A stretch of 64,000 nt of DNA from Cryptomeria japonica (lineage: Eukaryota; Streptophyta; Pinopsida; Cupressales; Cupressaceae), in the NCBI RefSeq assembly GCF_030272615.1, contig NC_081414.1, positions 825,930,896 through 825,994,895 on the forward strand, read 5' to 3'. Of this stretch, positions 11,868 through 23,420 are shown in pieces; positions within the stretch are counted from its first letter, which is position 1; the number at the start of each line of letters is the position of its first letter. The position numbers and the translations under genes are program-made. Below the pieces are notes generated by a model. The model had not been told where the DNA came from. It made no database searches and was given only the letters and a program-made list of their open reading frames with translations.

Positions 11868-12030
11868 TAAAATCAGCCAAAATTCTGGATTTTAGCAGAA
11901 AAATACAGTAAGATCTAGCTCCCGAAATTTCAGGAAAAATGTGGGGGATGATGGCGCTCGGGGTGCACACGGTCCTCGCAAATTTTTTCCAAATTTTCAG
12001 GGATGAGAGATATTGTGATTTTATTGCGGA
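11868..12030. repeat. leader repeat, copy 2 (GTGCACACGGTCCT block)
   Basis: Second copy of the leader block. Its core GATGGCGCTCGGGGTGCACA is close to the segment GATGGCGCCCGACGTGCACA found in both F LTRs (6122 and 12748), so the motif occurs four times in this element. Confidence 0.75.
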
Positions 12031-12353
12031 ATCCAAAGTTACAGCGGATTTGGAAGTGTTTTGATTAGTGAAATTATCAGTCAAAGGTTGAATCAAGAAG
12101 GTCTTAAAAATTAGGGTTTTGACATTTAACCACTTTTCAGAATTAAAGCACAAATATGAATTGACAATTTGCAATAGAAGGGTAAATCTGAAACAAGCAT
12201 TAACAATTAAACATTCCACAAGCTTAATTACTAAAAAGAAAATTTTAGGGTTTTTATGCAATTAGCCTCTAAAATTTGCAAAAGATCAAACATGGAAATG
12301 TAATTAAGGAAGCAAATTTTTCAGATCTAACCATGAATAATCATAATGTGGAT

Positions 12354-12372
12354 GTTCACGTCAGGTTGACCA
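12354..12372 (-). other. primer-binding sequence of element F
   Basis: On the minus strand TGGTCAACCTGACGTGAAC lies three bases inside the 5' LTR. It aligns with TGGTGAACCCGATGTGAA at the same place in B (18332) and A (15533). I could not assign the tRNA. Confidence 0.75.
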
Positions 12373-12375
12373 AAA

Positions 12376-13639
12376 TGTAAAGCAGAAAAATTGAACCCTA
12401 GTTGTTCTCCCCTCCCCCAACTCCAAGGAGAGAGAAGGGAGGTCACTAGGGTTGATGGTTTTCACTTAGGAGAGACTTTACATTCAAAAGAGGGGTTGAA
12501 ACCTACAAGATCCAATCCCACACAATGCAGGATTGGATTCTAAATGAGTTTCAAGGGTTAAGACATCAAGGATACCCTCTTTTGTAAAGAATATAGATAG
12601 AATGATTGAACTAGGAATGTATGTAGAAGCAATAAAGGTTCACTTATAAACAGAGATAGGGATACGGGATGAAGCTGCGGACCTGGAATTAGCAGTAAAA
12701 TGTCAAGACGGTGCTGTTCTGCAAGTTTGAGTGAAAATTGATGGGACGATGGCGCCCGACGTGCACACAGTCCTCCGAAAAATCCGTGAAACGAAGGGGG
12801 ACCTATTCATCTCTTCACAAGGATTCTAGATCTTCAATTACAGTCGTGTACCTGCAACCTACACACAGAAAAGAGAGGACGATTGGGGGGTTAGGGATTA
12901 GGGGTTTGCCTTTAGGTCAAACCCCGGTTTTGGAATTAACCAAGAAATGAGAATGTTGTAAATGTAAATGTTTGTAATGTAAACAAGTACTAATACCTTG
13001 TTGTAAGAATGTTTGTATTCTTACATGCGAAGGTGTAATGTATGTTATGTGTTATGTGTTGTAAGTGATCTCCTCTTCAATGGTTGAATCCTTGTCTTGA
13101 ATGCAACACCTAGCCTTGAATGGAGACTTAGAATGCTCAATTGCTTGAGGGAATACTTGAATGCTTGAATGTTTGAATGTTTGAATATTGCTTTCGCCTC
13201 TTGCTCTTGCTTATTTCCTTCCTCCCTTTCTAGGAGAGGAAAAGTAGTTTATATACTTGTCAATTAGGGTTGAGAGACTGATTTTTCCGACCTTAGGCTG
13301 ACCTAGAAACAATATTTTCCAATTTGCAAACTTCAAGACCCGATGCCCAAAATGAGACCGGGCCCAAAATAGGGCCAGGGACCAGGGCGCTGGGCGCCAT
13401 GGTCCTGGGGGACCAGGGTGCTGGGCGCCCTAGTCCTGTAGGACCAGGGCGCTGGGCGCCATGGTCCCACCTCCCGGGACAGCAGGGTGCAAGGAGGGAT
13501 CATGCCAAGGTGCAGAAAAATGCAGTTTTTGGTGCTGTAAACAGGTTTCGGGGTCTCCATTTAGGTTCAACGTTGCACTGCCATCGTGAAGACCCAAATG
13601 CAGTCAAAATTGCAAGTGTCACAATTTTAGGAATCTACA
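12376..13639 (-). repeat. 5' LTR of element F
   Basis: 1264 bp, plus-strand ends TGTAAAGCAG and ...TCTACA, so TG...CA intact. Same length as the 3' LTR with about 4% mismatch by eye. Followed by ATGGC (13640-13644), the target duplication. Confidence 0.94.
13379..13471. repeat. three 31-bp GC-rich palindromic repeats in F 5' LTR
   Basis: Units begin GGACC at 13379, 13410 and 13441, the same spacing as in the 3' LTR. Here units 1 and 3 both keep GGCGCTGGGCGCCATGGTCC, so this is the better preserved copy. Confidence 0.85.
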
Positions 13640-13644
13640 ATGGC

Positions 13645-13963
13645 AATACCGGTTCAGATGTCATCATAACCAATTGGAAAAGGGTTATAGTGGATTGGTA
13701 AGGAACAGGGGACTAAAAACTTCCACCGGTGAGCAAAGACTGGTTTACAGGAAGCAACCGATAGATTAAGTTGAGTAAAGTAGGTTCACTGATATAAAGA
13801 AAACAACTGACAACATAACACAATGGTGAAATGTAGATCTATTCAAATTAGAAAGTGCCAGTTGAAGTCGGAGTGCTTGTTAGAGAGCTGATGAGATTTG
13901 TGGCATGAATGGCTTGTCCCACCGGTATAATTGGCGAGATTTGAGGAACAAACAAATTGACGC
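13645..13963 (+). repeat. C 5' LTR, piece 2
   Basis: Continues piece 1 without gap when F and one ATGGC copy are removed; aligns with the C 3' LTR from AATACC at 55339 onward. Ends with GACGC (13959-13963), the target duplicated by element A. Confidence 0.92.
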
Positions 13964-15527
13964 TGTAGACACCTAAAAATGGTCAACGCTTGCGGAATCA
14001 TACTTTAACATTTGCGCATTGCCTCATTTTAGGTTTTTGCGTCGCATTAACATTTCTCCTATGATTCGTACTTGGTCTTTATCATTTGCGAACATCGAGT
14101 CATTCTTCTACATTCTTCAATCATCTTGCTCTCGAATTTGGTCTTGTCAACAACACTATCCAGTCATGATTTTAATCGATTCTATCTTATTGCATCAATG
14201 TGCATGCTCATTTGTCATTATTTTGGACATCGTCAATCCTAATTAGGGTTTTGTCCTCCTGTCAATCTTGCGATCAATTTGTCATCGATCGTTGTCCTCT
14301 TATCAATCTTGTCATCTGGCGATCGATTTATCATCAATCCTTCAATCTTGTCGTTTAACGATCGATTTGTCATTGGTCGTTGTCATGTTCGATCTTGTCA
14401 TTTTGTGATCAATTCGTCATTGATCGTGGTCATTTTCAATCCTGTCATTTTGCAATCTATTTATCATCAACTCTTGTCATCTTGTTCGATCTTGTCATTT
14501 TGCGATCGATTTGTCATCGATCGTTGTTTGTCTCAAATATGTCAATTTGGATCAATTTGTCATTGTTCCTCATCAATTGGTGCATTTATCAATCAAATCA
14601 TTTATCACATTGGTCATTTATCAAATCCAAAATCAAATCATGATCGAGTCAATTATCTTTCATCAAGACCTAATTCGTCTTCTAGGGTTTCATGATTTCA
14701 TCATTTAACCTTGTGTGTCATTTCTTCCTTTAGGATTAATAAATTGTTTATTTATCCTAAGTCTTCTCATTACAATTAAATGTTCATTTAATTGGCTAAT
14801 TATTCCTCTTTGTGAATTAATTAAGAAATGACAAATTATTAATTAATTTACCTAATTTCTAATTTCTATCACTTTCTTAATTCCTAATTCCTCATTTCTA
14901 ATTTTCTAATTTTCTAAATTCTTAATTTCAATTTCCTCCTATTTCTCTCCTAAATTCATGGAAATAACATGTCAATTTGTCATAATTTGTCATAATTGAC
15001 AATCAATCAATTTTGACATAGAAGTTGTCATAATTTGTCATAAATCATCAATCAACAAATTTTGCATAGAAGGTGCATAATTTGTCATAAACTTGTCATA
15101 ATTGACATAATTGATTTGCAATTTCCATTTGAATTGAATCATGCTAATCTTGTCATCTCTCCAATTCCTCTATAAATTGGATGATTTTCTTCAATCAAAC
15201 CCCTTAATTTTAAATTGGTAATTAGACTATCGAATTTATGCTTCTAGTACTCTTGATCAAAAATCCCGTCTACTTGCTTTCAATTGTGTGTGTGCACTTG
15301 TAGGTGAGATCCACAACCAAACCATTTGAGGAGGAAAGAAGAACAATGGAGCCGCATGAAGGAGCCTTCAAATCTGCTATTGGTTTGCATATGTCTTTAA
15401 TTTTGAATGTTTTTATTTCATGTCTCTATTGAGTGTTGTTTAGGATAGATCATTGCAATGAATGCTTTTGTGATTGAGCTATTACATTTATCTTTGTTTG
15501 TGATGATTTCCTATTTCCTAATGTACA
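13964..15527 (+). repeat. 5' LTR of element A
   Basis: 1564 bp, TGTAGACACC...AATGTACA. U3 holds diverged tandem copies of CGATTTGTCATCGATCG-like sequence with recurring CTTGTCATTTTG (about 14265-14540), then A+T-rich TTTCTAATT tracts, then TTTGTCATAATTGACA-type short inverted repeats (about 14970-15115), then a TATA box. Confidence 0.94.
15171..15177 (+). promoter_or_regulatory. TATA box of A 5' LTR
   Basis: TATAAAT in CTCTATAAATTGGA. The same box occurs at corresponding positions in all four Tat LTRs: 17968-17974, 32220-32226 and 47267-47273. Transcription should start about 30 bp downstream (known of TATA promoters). Confidence 0.7.
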
Positions 15528-16799
15528 TTAACTAGTGAACCCGATGTGAACACTAACCTTCTAACCTCTTTATGGTGTTTTGAGTGCTCTCAAGTTGATT
15601 TGCAGGCCAAAAAACCCAAAAACAGGGTCGTGCAGGGTTTTCTGGAGACTTTTGCGCCTGTGTCCTGCATCCTGTGCCTGTGTTGAGCATTCTGCGCCTA
15701 TGTAGAAGACATTCTATGCTTGTGTCCTGCATTTTGTGCTTGTGTCATGGGTTCTGCACCTGTGTAAAGTCCAGAACAGAGGTAAAAAATGTAGTGTTTA
15801 CTTGAAATTTGTTGTGTTTTTGCATTCTATTTTCTGTGCTTTGGATTTTGGTACTAATTATCTCTGCAGAATCTTGGCATACGCATGGCAAAGACAATAA
15901 ATCAAACTACTAACACACTTTGTGCAGATTCAAAAGTCAAAGAATAAGCGTATCAAACTTCTAACTTGGGGTTTTGCAGGTTGCCTTGGAGAAACAATCA
16001 AACTTTGTGTTTGTATTTAATTTTTAGGCACCTAGTGATTTCTAAATAGGTTGGAATGAACATTTGTTTTCTTTGATTGTTGAGTATGACATTGGAGTAG
16101 GAGAGTATGCTCTCATCCTTCTTAGGGTGATCAGAAATCCAGATCTTCGATACCATGCTTGTGTTGTTGATTGTTTGTCTCCTTTAGAGGGCCTGCCTTC
16201 CCGACCACTTTGCTTTTGCAAGTAAGTGATAATCGTGAGAAGGGAACGACCCAAAGTGAGTACGGCTAGAATTCCTTGGCATTCTAACTCACTATAAAAA
16301 AATACCCAATGAGCGAAAGCTTTGAAGGAAGTATTACGTGAGAATTGCAGTTACTTGGGAAGTGATGACCCTTGGACTCTTTCTCATATCAACATCTAAG
16401 TAGGGCCTCTTGGTCTAAATCATGCTTGCGCAACTACATTTGTTTGGTATCTTGATGGGCTTAATGTCTCAATCACGCTTGCGTGACATCAAGGAGTAAT
16501 GCTTAACAGAAATCCTGACTAAACACCTTGTTTTTAGAGGCCCAAAACCCTTCTAGTTGCTTGAGAAGGACAAGTTTGGATACTTGGAAGAGATACTAAG
16601 TTCGCCATGGGGAGATTTCCATGGGGACTGATGCTTGGCTGCCCTGAGAAGTGAGTGCCATGGAGGGGAGCCCATGGGGTCAAGCATCTATGTATTCTCC
16701 TTGAATCCCATAATGAGTCTACCTCTCAAGTACCTAATGTCCTTGCCTACCATAAGAAATGTGGGAATGAGCATGATTGTCTTGAGTCTAAGTTGAAAT
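15528..16799 (+). other. 5' leader of element A, first part
   Basis: Non-coding leader. The primer-binding sequence is at 15533-15550, reading TAGTGAACCCGATGTGAA, where B has TGG; this is a G-to-A change in A. An array of TGCGCCTGTGT-like units lies at 15648-15765. The remainder is conserved with the B leader. The B insertion breaks the leader after GAAAT at 16795-16799. Confidence 0.75.
15648..15765 (+). repeat. TGCGCCTGTGT tandem array in A leader
   Basis: About six diverged units of 20-24 bp built on TTCTGCGCCTGTGT. More degenerate than the B copy at 18449-18570; several CpG sites have become TG or CA. Confidence 0.75.
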
Positions 16800-18326
16800 T
16801 GTAGACACCTAAAAATGGTCAACGCTTGCAAAGTCATACTTTAACAATTGCGCATTGCCTCATTTTAGGTTTTTGCGTCGCATTAACATTTCTCCTATGT
16901 CACGCACTTGGTCTTTATCATTTGCGAACATCGAGTCATTCTTCTACATTCTTCAATCATCTCGTCTTCGAATTTGGTCTTGTCGACAACATTATCCAGT
17001 CATGATTTTGATCAATCTTATCCTATCGCATCAATGTGCGTATTCAATCTTATCATTCTGGACATCGTCAATCCTAACTAGGGTTTTGTCCTTCTATCAA
17101 TCTTATCAATCGTATCATCAATCCTTCAATCTTGTCATTTTAACGATCGATTTGTCATTGATCGCTGTCATGTGCAATCTTGTCATTTTTGCGATCGATT
17201 TGTCATCAATCGTGGTCATTTCCAATCTTGTCGTCTTGCAATCTATTTTATCATCGATCCTCATCCTCTTGTCAATTTTGTCATTTTGCGATTATTTCGC
17301 TATCGATCATTGTCTGTCTAAATTATGTCAATTTGGATCAATTTGTCATTGTTCCTCATCAATTGGCGCATTTTCTCAATCAAATCATTTATCACATTGG
17401 TCATTTATCAATTCAAAATCATGATATTGATTATCTTCAATCAAGACCTAATTGTCATTTTCGCATTTCTAATTCGTCTTCTAGGGTTTTATGATTTAGT
17501 CATTTAACCTAATTTGCCATTTCTTCCTCTAGGATTACTAAATTATTTATTAATCCTAAGTCTTCTTATTACAATTAAATCTTTATTTAATTGGCTAATT
17601 ATTCCTCTTTGTGAATTGATTAATAAATGAAAAATTATTAATTAATTCACTAATTCCTAAATTCTAATTTCTATCAATTTCTAATTCCTAATTTGTCATC
17701 AATTTCAATTTCCTAATTTTTCAAATTTCTAATTCCTTTTCCCTCCTAATTCATCTCCTAATTCTATGGGAGTGACATTTCAATTTGTCATGAAATTGTC
17801 ATAATTGATAATCAATCAATTTGACATGGAATGTGTCATAATTTGTCATCAATTATCAATCAATCAAATTGTGCATGGAAAGTGCATAATTTGTCATAAT
17901 TGACATATTGATTTGCAATTTCCATTTGAATTGCATCATGCCAATCTTGTCATTTATCCAATTCTTCTATAAATTGGATAATTTTCTTCAATCAATCCCT
18001 TCATGAACCCCGAATTTCTATCAAACTACCGAACTTTCGTTTCTAGTACTCTTGAGCTTTTTGCTTTCAATTGTGTGAGCACTTGTAGGTGAGATCCACA
18101 AACCCATTGAAGAGGAAAGAACAACAATTGAGCCACATGGAAGAAGCATCCGAATTGTTATATGGTTTGTATGACATTTTCTTTTAAATGCTTTGTTTTT
18201 GTGCCTCTATTGAATGTGCTTTGGAATTAGGTTCATTTGCAATGAGTGTTCTTTTTGATTATGTTGTCATGTCTTGTGTTTTGATCTACTTACTTGCTTG
18301 TGATGATTCCTAATTTCTACGCTACA
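16800..18326 (+). repeat. 5' LTR of element B
   Basis: 1527 bp, TGTAGACACC...ACGCTACA. TATA box at 17968-17974. Clearly related to the A LTR in the first 200 bp and around the promoter, less so between, so A and B are different subfamilies. Confidence 0.95.
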
Positions 18327-20445
18327 TTAACTGGTGAACCCGATGTGAATACTAACCTTCTAACCATCTTACTATGTTTTGGAGTGCTTCTAAGTTGATT
18401 TGCAGGTCAAAAACTCAAAAACAGAGCCGTGCAGTGCATTCTGGACACTTCTGCGCTTGTGTGAAGCATTCTGCGCCTGTGTTTAAACATCTTGCGCCTG
18501 TGTTGAAACATTCTGCGCTTGTGTTAGACATCCTGCGCTTTTGTCCTGACTTCTGCGCCTGTGTAAAGTCCAGATCAGAGGTGAAAAATGCAGTTTTTAC
18601 TTGAAATCTTTGGTGTTTTTGCATTCTGTTTTCTATGCTTTGGATTTTGGTATTGATTATTTGTGCAGGATCTTGGCATACGCATGACAAAGACTAAAAA
18701 TCAAACTACTAACATGTGTTATGCAGATTCGATGGTCAAAGACAACAAATCAAACATCTAACTTGGGTTTTGCAGGTTGCCTTGGAGAAACAACCAAATT
18801 GTGTGTTTGAGTTTTTAATTAGGCACTTAGTGATTTATAAATAGGTGGAAATGAACCCTTGTTTTCTTTGTTTGTTAAGTATGACATTCGAGTAGGAGAG
18901 TATGCTCTCATCCTTCAAAAGGGTGATCAAAAATCCAGATCTTCGATACCATGCTTGTGTTTTTGATTGTTTGTCTCCATTAGAGGGCCTGCCTTCTCGA
19001 CCACTTTGCTTTAGCAAGCAAGTGATAATCGTGAGAAGGGGACGACCCAAAGTGAGTACGGCTAGAATTCCTTGGCATTCTAACTCACTATAAAAAAATA
19101 CCCGATGAGCGAAAGCTTTGAAGGAAGTGTTACGTGGGAATTGCAGTTACTTGGGAAGTGATGACCCTTGGACTCTTTCTCATATCAACATCTAAGTAGG
19201 GCCTCTTGGTCTAAATCGTGCTTGCTCGACTACATTTGTTTGGTATCTTGATGGGGTTAATGTCTCAATCATGCTTGCATGACATCAAGGAGTAATGCTT
19301 AACAGAAATCCTTACTACATACCTTGTTTTTAGAGGCCAAAAACCCTTCTAGTTGCTTGAGAAGGACAAATTCAGATACTTGGAAGAGATACTAAGTTTG
19401 CCATGGGGAGATTCCATAGGGACTGATGCTTGGCTGCCCTGAGAAGTGAGTGTCGTGGAGGGGAGCCCGTGGGGTCAAGCATCTATGTATTCTCCTTGAA
19501 TCTCATAATGAGTCTACCTCTCAAGTACCTAATGTCTTTGCCTACCCTAGGGAATGTGGAAATGAGCATGATTGTCTTGAGTCTAAGTTATAACATCTTG
19601 TATTCTTTGATTGTCAAAAGTTGAATGTTATCCCATTTCAAAAGCAAAACACATTGATCAAAACAAGATTAAACACAAGAGACATTCATCCAACAAAAAT
19701 TCAACAAGATTCAAAGATCATATTCCTAAAGCATGGTTGTCCAACATTGTTCAAAAACTTGTCTCAACTCTTATGTCACTTACATTTAGGTTCATCCTAG
19801 GTTGCATTTTTCAAAGTCATTATCAAGTATCAAAGTTAGGTTTCACCTAAGTCATACTTCTTTTGCATATCAATAAAAGTCATCCATTTGCATATGTCCT
19901 CTTGCATAAGAGTAATATCATTTCATAATTAAACCTTAGATTTCATCTTAGGTTGACATTGTCATACATTTGCATTTGCATATCCCAAGTCTCTTCATTA
20001 AGCCTAAGTCATTGTCATATCATATTAAGATCATTTGCATATTAATTGTCCTTTTGCATATAGTGTCAAACCTAGGTCTTGTCATCCTTGAGTAATCCAA
20101 ATCTTTAATAAACCCTAAGTCATTGTTAGGAAGTCTAGACCTCATCAAAGTCTTTTGTCCTTTTGTCATCAATATCATTTCGTCAAACCTAGCTTAGTAT
20201 CCAAGCGCATAGGGGAGACATTGTCATCTTGTCCTTTGTCAATTAAGTCCTTTTGTCCTTTGAGGTCTAGATGTCATTTCAATTTCCTAAGGGTCTCTTT
20301 TAGATTTGCATTTATAAGTTTGTCAAGATCTTCAAAAACAACCAAAAACATAGATTGCATTTTCATATATTTGGTTTGCATTTAGTTGCATATCATATAT
20401 TGTCTTTGAAAAATTCCAAAAAAAAATTGCATTTGCATAAGTGAC
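18327..20445 (+). other. 5' leader of element B
   Basis: 2.1 kb non-coding. Primer-binding sequence TGGTGAACCCGATGTGAA at 18332-18349, five bases inside the LTR; tRNA not assigned. Then the tandem array at 18449-18570, a block conserved with A (18780-19600), and a stretch rich in TTTGCATAT and GTCATT (19600-20400) before the gag ATG at 20446. Confidence 0.75.
18449..18570 (+). repeat. TGCGCTTGTGT tandem array in B leader
   Basis: Six units of 20-21 bp: TTCTGCGCTTGTGT, TTCTGCGCCTGTGT, TCTTGCGCCTGTGT, TTCTGCGCTTGTGT, TCCTGCGCTTTTGT and TTCTGCGCCTGTGT, each followed by 6-8 variable bases. The same unit reappears upstream of the antisense gene in A (45430-45530). Confidence 0.85.
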
Positions 20446-23420
20446 ATGCCTGTTGAGACAAGATCAAGATCTAAGAAGATGAGTGAACCAATGTATCAAT
20501 CCATGGATAACATAGTAAATTCGCAGTTTCAAACTAGTCAAATAGTGCAAGTTGAAGGTTCATTAAACACATCTCTACCACCATATGGAACGGTTCAACT
20601 TGGACCACCTCCATTATATGAACCAGTATTTGTACCCATGAAACCAGGACATGGGAGCATTCCACCAACTCCAAGAGGAAGTGCACCTTTTAATTGGGAT
20701 CAACCAAATTTGCAACATGATATTCGAACTCAAACATTGTATGAAGACCAAACTCTTTCACAAGGATTCGGTTCAGACCAAGGTATTCAACAAGAAATGA
20801 ATCCAAATGTCCAACCAGATTCTTCATCTGATTCTGATGCTTCTGATGAGGATGACATGTTCCTTCAAGATCCCAAGGTAATAAAAAGGATGGATAAGTT
20901 CCTGGGCAAAGTCTTTAAAATGTGTCCTCAAAAGTATCTTCACATGATGGGTAATATGGCTTCCTTAAATGAACCAATTAATGTGCAAACACAACAAGGC
21001 AGTGAGCCGTTAAGTTTCTCTTCACATCCCAATGAAGAAATTGTGCAACAAGCAACTCAACCTACCTTGATGAGTAAACGTGCTTCAAAGGAATTAACAG
21101 TGACTATTCCTCAAAAGTCATCATTTGAGACGATACATAATCCATTATTCAATACAACGCCTGTAATACAAGATCAAATGAAGACCATGCAAATATCGAC
21201 AGTGGTTCCTCAACAAGAAGTGGTTCCTCATATGCATAAAATTGGATCAACATCTAAAATACAAGAAAGTTTCACAACTGGAATGCCTAATGTCAATAAT
21301 GTCCAAAGCAATTCCATGATGCCACAAAGTTCTTATGTATCTTTGTCAAACCCTATTGCGACAGATCCTTCGATAATGGCTACACAAAGAGCTATAGATA
21401 GTGGTTTGCACCATCAGCAATTGTTGCAACAATTGAGTAATACGCAGAAGGTACGATCGAATGTGCAAACAAATGATGTGCAACAACAACAATGTCGCAT
21501 TCAACAAGAAATTGCAGCGCCTTCGGCACCATTACAAGTTAACACAAACTTGCAACCATCACAAGGGATTGGACAAACAACACAGCAAGTTAATGCAAGT
21601 GCTATACCCCATCCTAAGGAGAAGCAACGAAAATCATCTAAACAAGCTTTTTTACAAATGATTGGATATACACCGCGATGACAATTGGCACAAAGTCAAC
21701 AAATTCCAATTCGTCAACACCAACAACATGTGCCACAATATGTGCCAAGGCAAACAAGTTATCCTGCTTCACAACTGCAAATGGCGCCTATGCAATATCA
21801 ACAACCTACTCAATTGCAATATCAACCTAGGCTCCAAGAAGCACAACAACAAAGTCAATATCAAGGCATAGCACAACCGCAACAACAAGAGAAGTACCAA
21901 GAGCTTTATATGCAGGAGATGCCAAAAACGACCATTGCGGAGTATCAACAGCCAATCGGAAATGCGATATATCAACAAAGAATACCAACTGGGATTAATG
22001 ATGAACCTCTACAATCTGATACAATTGCGCAACAACTTGAGATGTTGCGACGAAAAGTTGATGCATTAGAAACTAAAGGAACAAAGAAGTTGTATACAGA
22101 TCAAGATTTATGTCCTAATCCCTTTGACAAGAGTGTATACATGCCTCCATTCCCTAAGCATTTTGAGGCACCCAACTTTGAGAAATATAGAGGGAATGGC
22201 AATCCAAAAGATCATATTCGAGCATTTTACACGGCATGCACAGAAATAAACTATGAGGACACATATTTAATGTGATTATTTGCACGAAGTCTCACTGGAC
22301 AAGCTATGGATTGGTATTCTCATCTGTCAGGAAATATAAAGACTTGGTCAGAACTGGCACAAAAGTTTGTATCTCATTTCGCGTTCAACATCGACAGTGA
22401 TGTGACTATGTCGGATTTATGCAATACCAAACAAAAGCAAGGTGAACCATTAGTGACCTTTTTGCAATGATGGCGAAGTTTGTATAGTCGTTCTTCTCTT
22501 GATATACCTGAAGAACAGCAAGTGAATCTGTTTATCCAGAATCTAGTCCCAGAAATGATGTATGAGCTAAAATTGAAAAGTCCTAGTACCATAGAAAAGC
22601 TCATTAAGAAAGGAATGAATATTGAAGCAGCTCTTGTAGCTAAAGGAATTATCAAGCTCAATAAGGACAATGACAACACAAATTATTCAGGGGATAGAAA
22701 TAGATTTTGGTATAAGAACAAGAACGTCACTAATGATGGTGTTGTTGATGCGAGAACTGTGAATGCAAATTAACCCCCATTCACAATCAAGAAGTTGAGT
22801 GTTCCTAATATGTCGACTATGGAACAAAATCAAGCACCCAGGAACAATGTTACTCAACAGCCACAGTATCAACCGCATGCTCAACAGTCGCAATATCAAC
22901 AGCATGCTCAACAGTTGCAATATCAACCGCATGCTCAACAACTACAATATCAACAACATGCTCAACAACAGTATGCTCAACAATGTAATCAACAACAAGG
23001 CCAACAACAAAATCAACAATGCAAACCCTTCCGATCGCGGGATGGGCCTCCTCGATAGTTTACACCATTAGGAGAGCCTATCGAATCAGTCATGAAGCAA
23101 TTAATACAAGCAAAGTTTATCAAACTACCAGATATTAAGGCAGAACCAACGGTAAAACCGCATTGGTGGAATGATAATGCGTACTGTGAATATCATCGGT
23201 CCAAAGGACATAAAACCGCTTCATGTTTTTAATTAAAACATATGATTCAAGATTTATTGGAACAAGGAGTAATTGAGATAGATCCAACCCATCCGACCTC
23301 TAATACTGATCATACTATTTTCAAAACTCCTTTGCTTGATCATGACAAGGGTAAAGCGTCGTCTTCCAATTCTATTCAAACGGCCAATTATGCAAATGCC
23401 GGTTATCGTCAAATGAGTAT
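20446..23420 (+). pseudogene. B gag (Tat type), six stops and a 25-nt deletion
   Basis: Starts ATG 20446 (MPVETRSRSKK), the same start as in A. One frame runs through stops at 21679 (TGA), 22273 (TGA), 22468 (TGA), 22771 (TAA), 23056 (TAG) and 23230 (TAA). Compared with A, four of these are C-to-T losses of CGA, CAA or CGC codons or close variants; the TGA at 22468 is shared with A. Features: Gln/Pro-rich N-terminal half, capsid-like region with GQAMDWYSHL (about 22290-22350), Gln-rich repeats (22850-23030), then the Tat zinc knuckle with CEYHRSKGHKTASC (about 23185-23230). A 25-nt deletion near 23407 relative to A shifts the frame before pol. Confidence 0.9.

Larger units (their letters stand above)
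11105..12353 (-). other. 5' leader of element F
   Basis: About 1.25 kb non-coding between primer site and gag start, A+T-rich with many AAAATTT runs. The 231-codon frame visible at 11566-12261 (minus) has low-complexity Phe/Ile/Lys composition and no motif, so I do not call it. The leader carries two copies of a block of about 160 bp containing GTGCACACGGTCCT, listed separately. Confidence 0.65.
5750..13639 (-). mobile_element. element F: complete non-autonomous gag-protease LTR retrotransposon (TR-GAG type)
   Basis: 7890 bp on the minus strand. Two LTRs of exactly 1264 bp (5750-7013 and 12376-13639), flanked by ATGGC at 5745-5749 and 13640-13644. Inside are a primer-binding sequence next to the right LTR, one gag-protease reading frame, and a purine tract next to the left LTR. 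There is no reverse transcriptase, RNase H or integrase anywhere between the LTRs. The modified zinc knuckle and primer-binding sequence match the Tat elements A and B, so a Tat partner probably supplied the missing enzymes (inference). The matching empty site is at 55330-55345 in the C 3' LTR. LTRs differ at roughly 50 sites by eye, mostly transitions. Confidence 0.93.

Noticed and set aside
11566-12261. 231-codon minus-strand frame in the F leader
   Set aside because: Phe/Ile/Lys low-complexity composition of A+T-rich DNA, no motif, located between primer site and gag.
14019-14246. Frame starting MPHFRFLRRINISP, repeated at 16855, 31111 and 46115
   Set aside because: It lies inside U3 of the four Tat LTRs upstream of the TATA box; conservation is explained by LTR homology and the frames have different ends.
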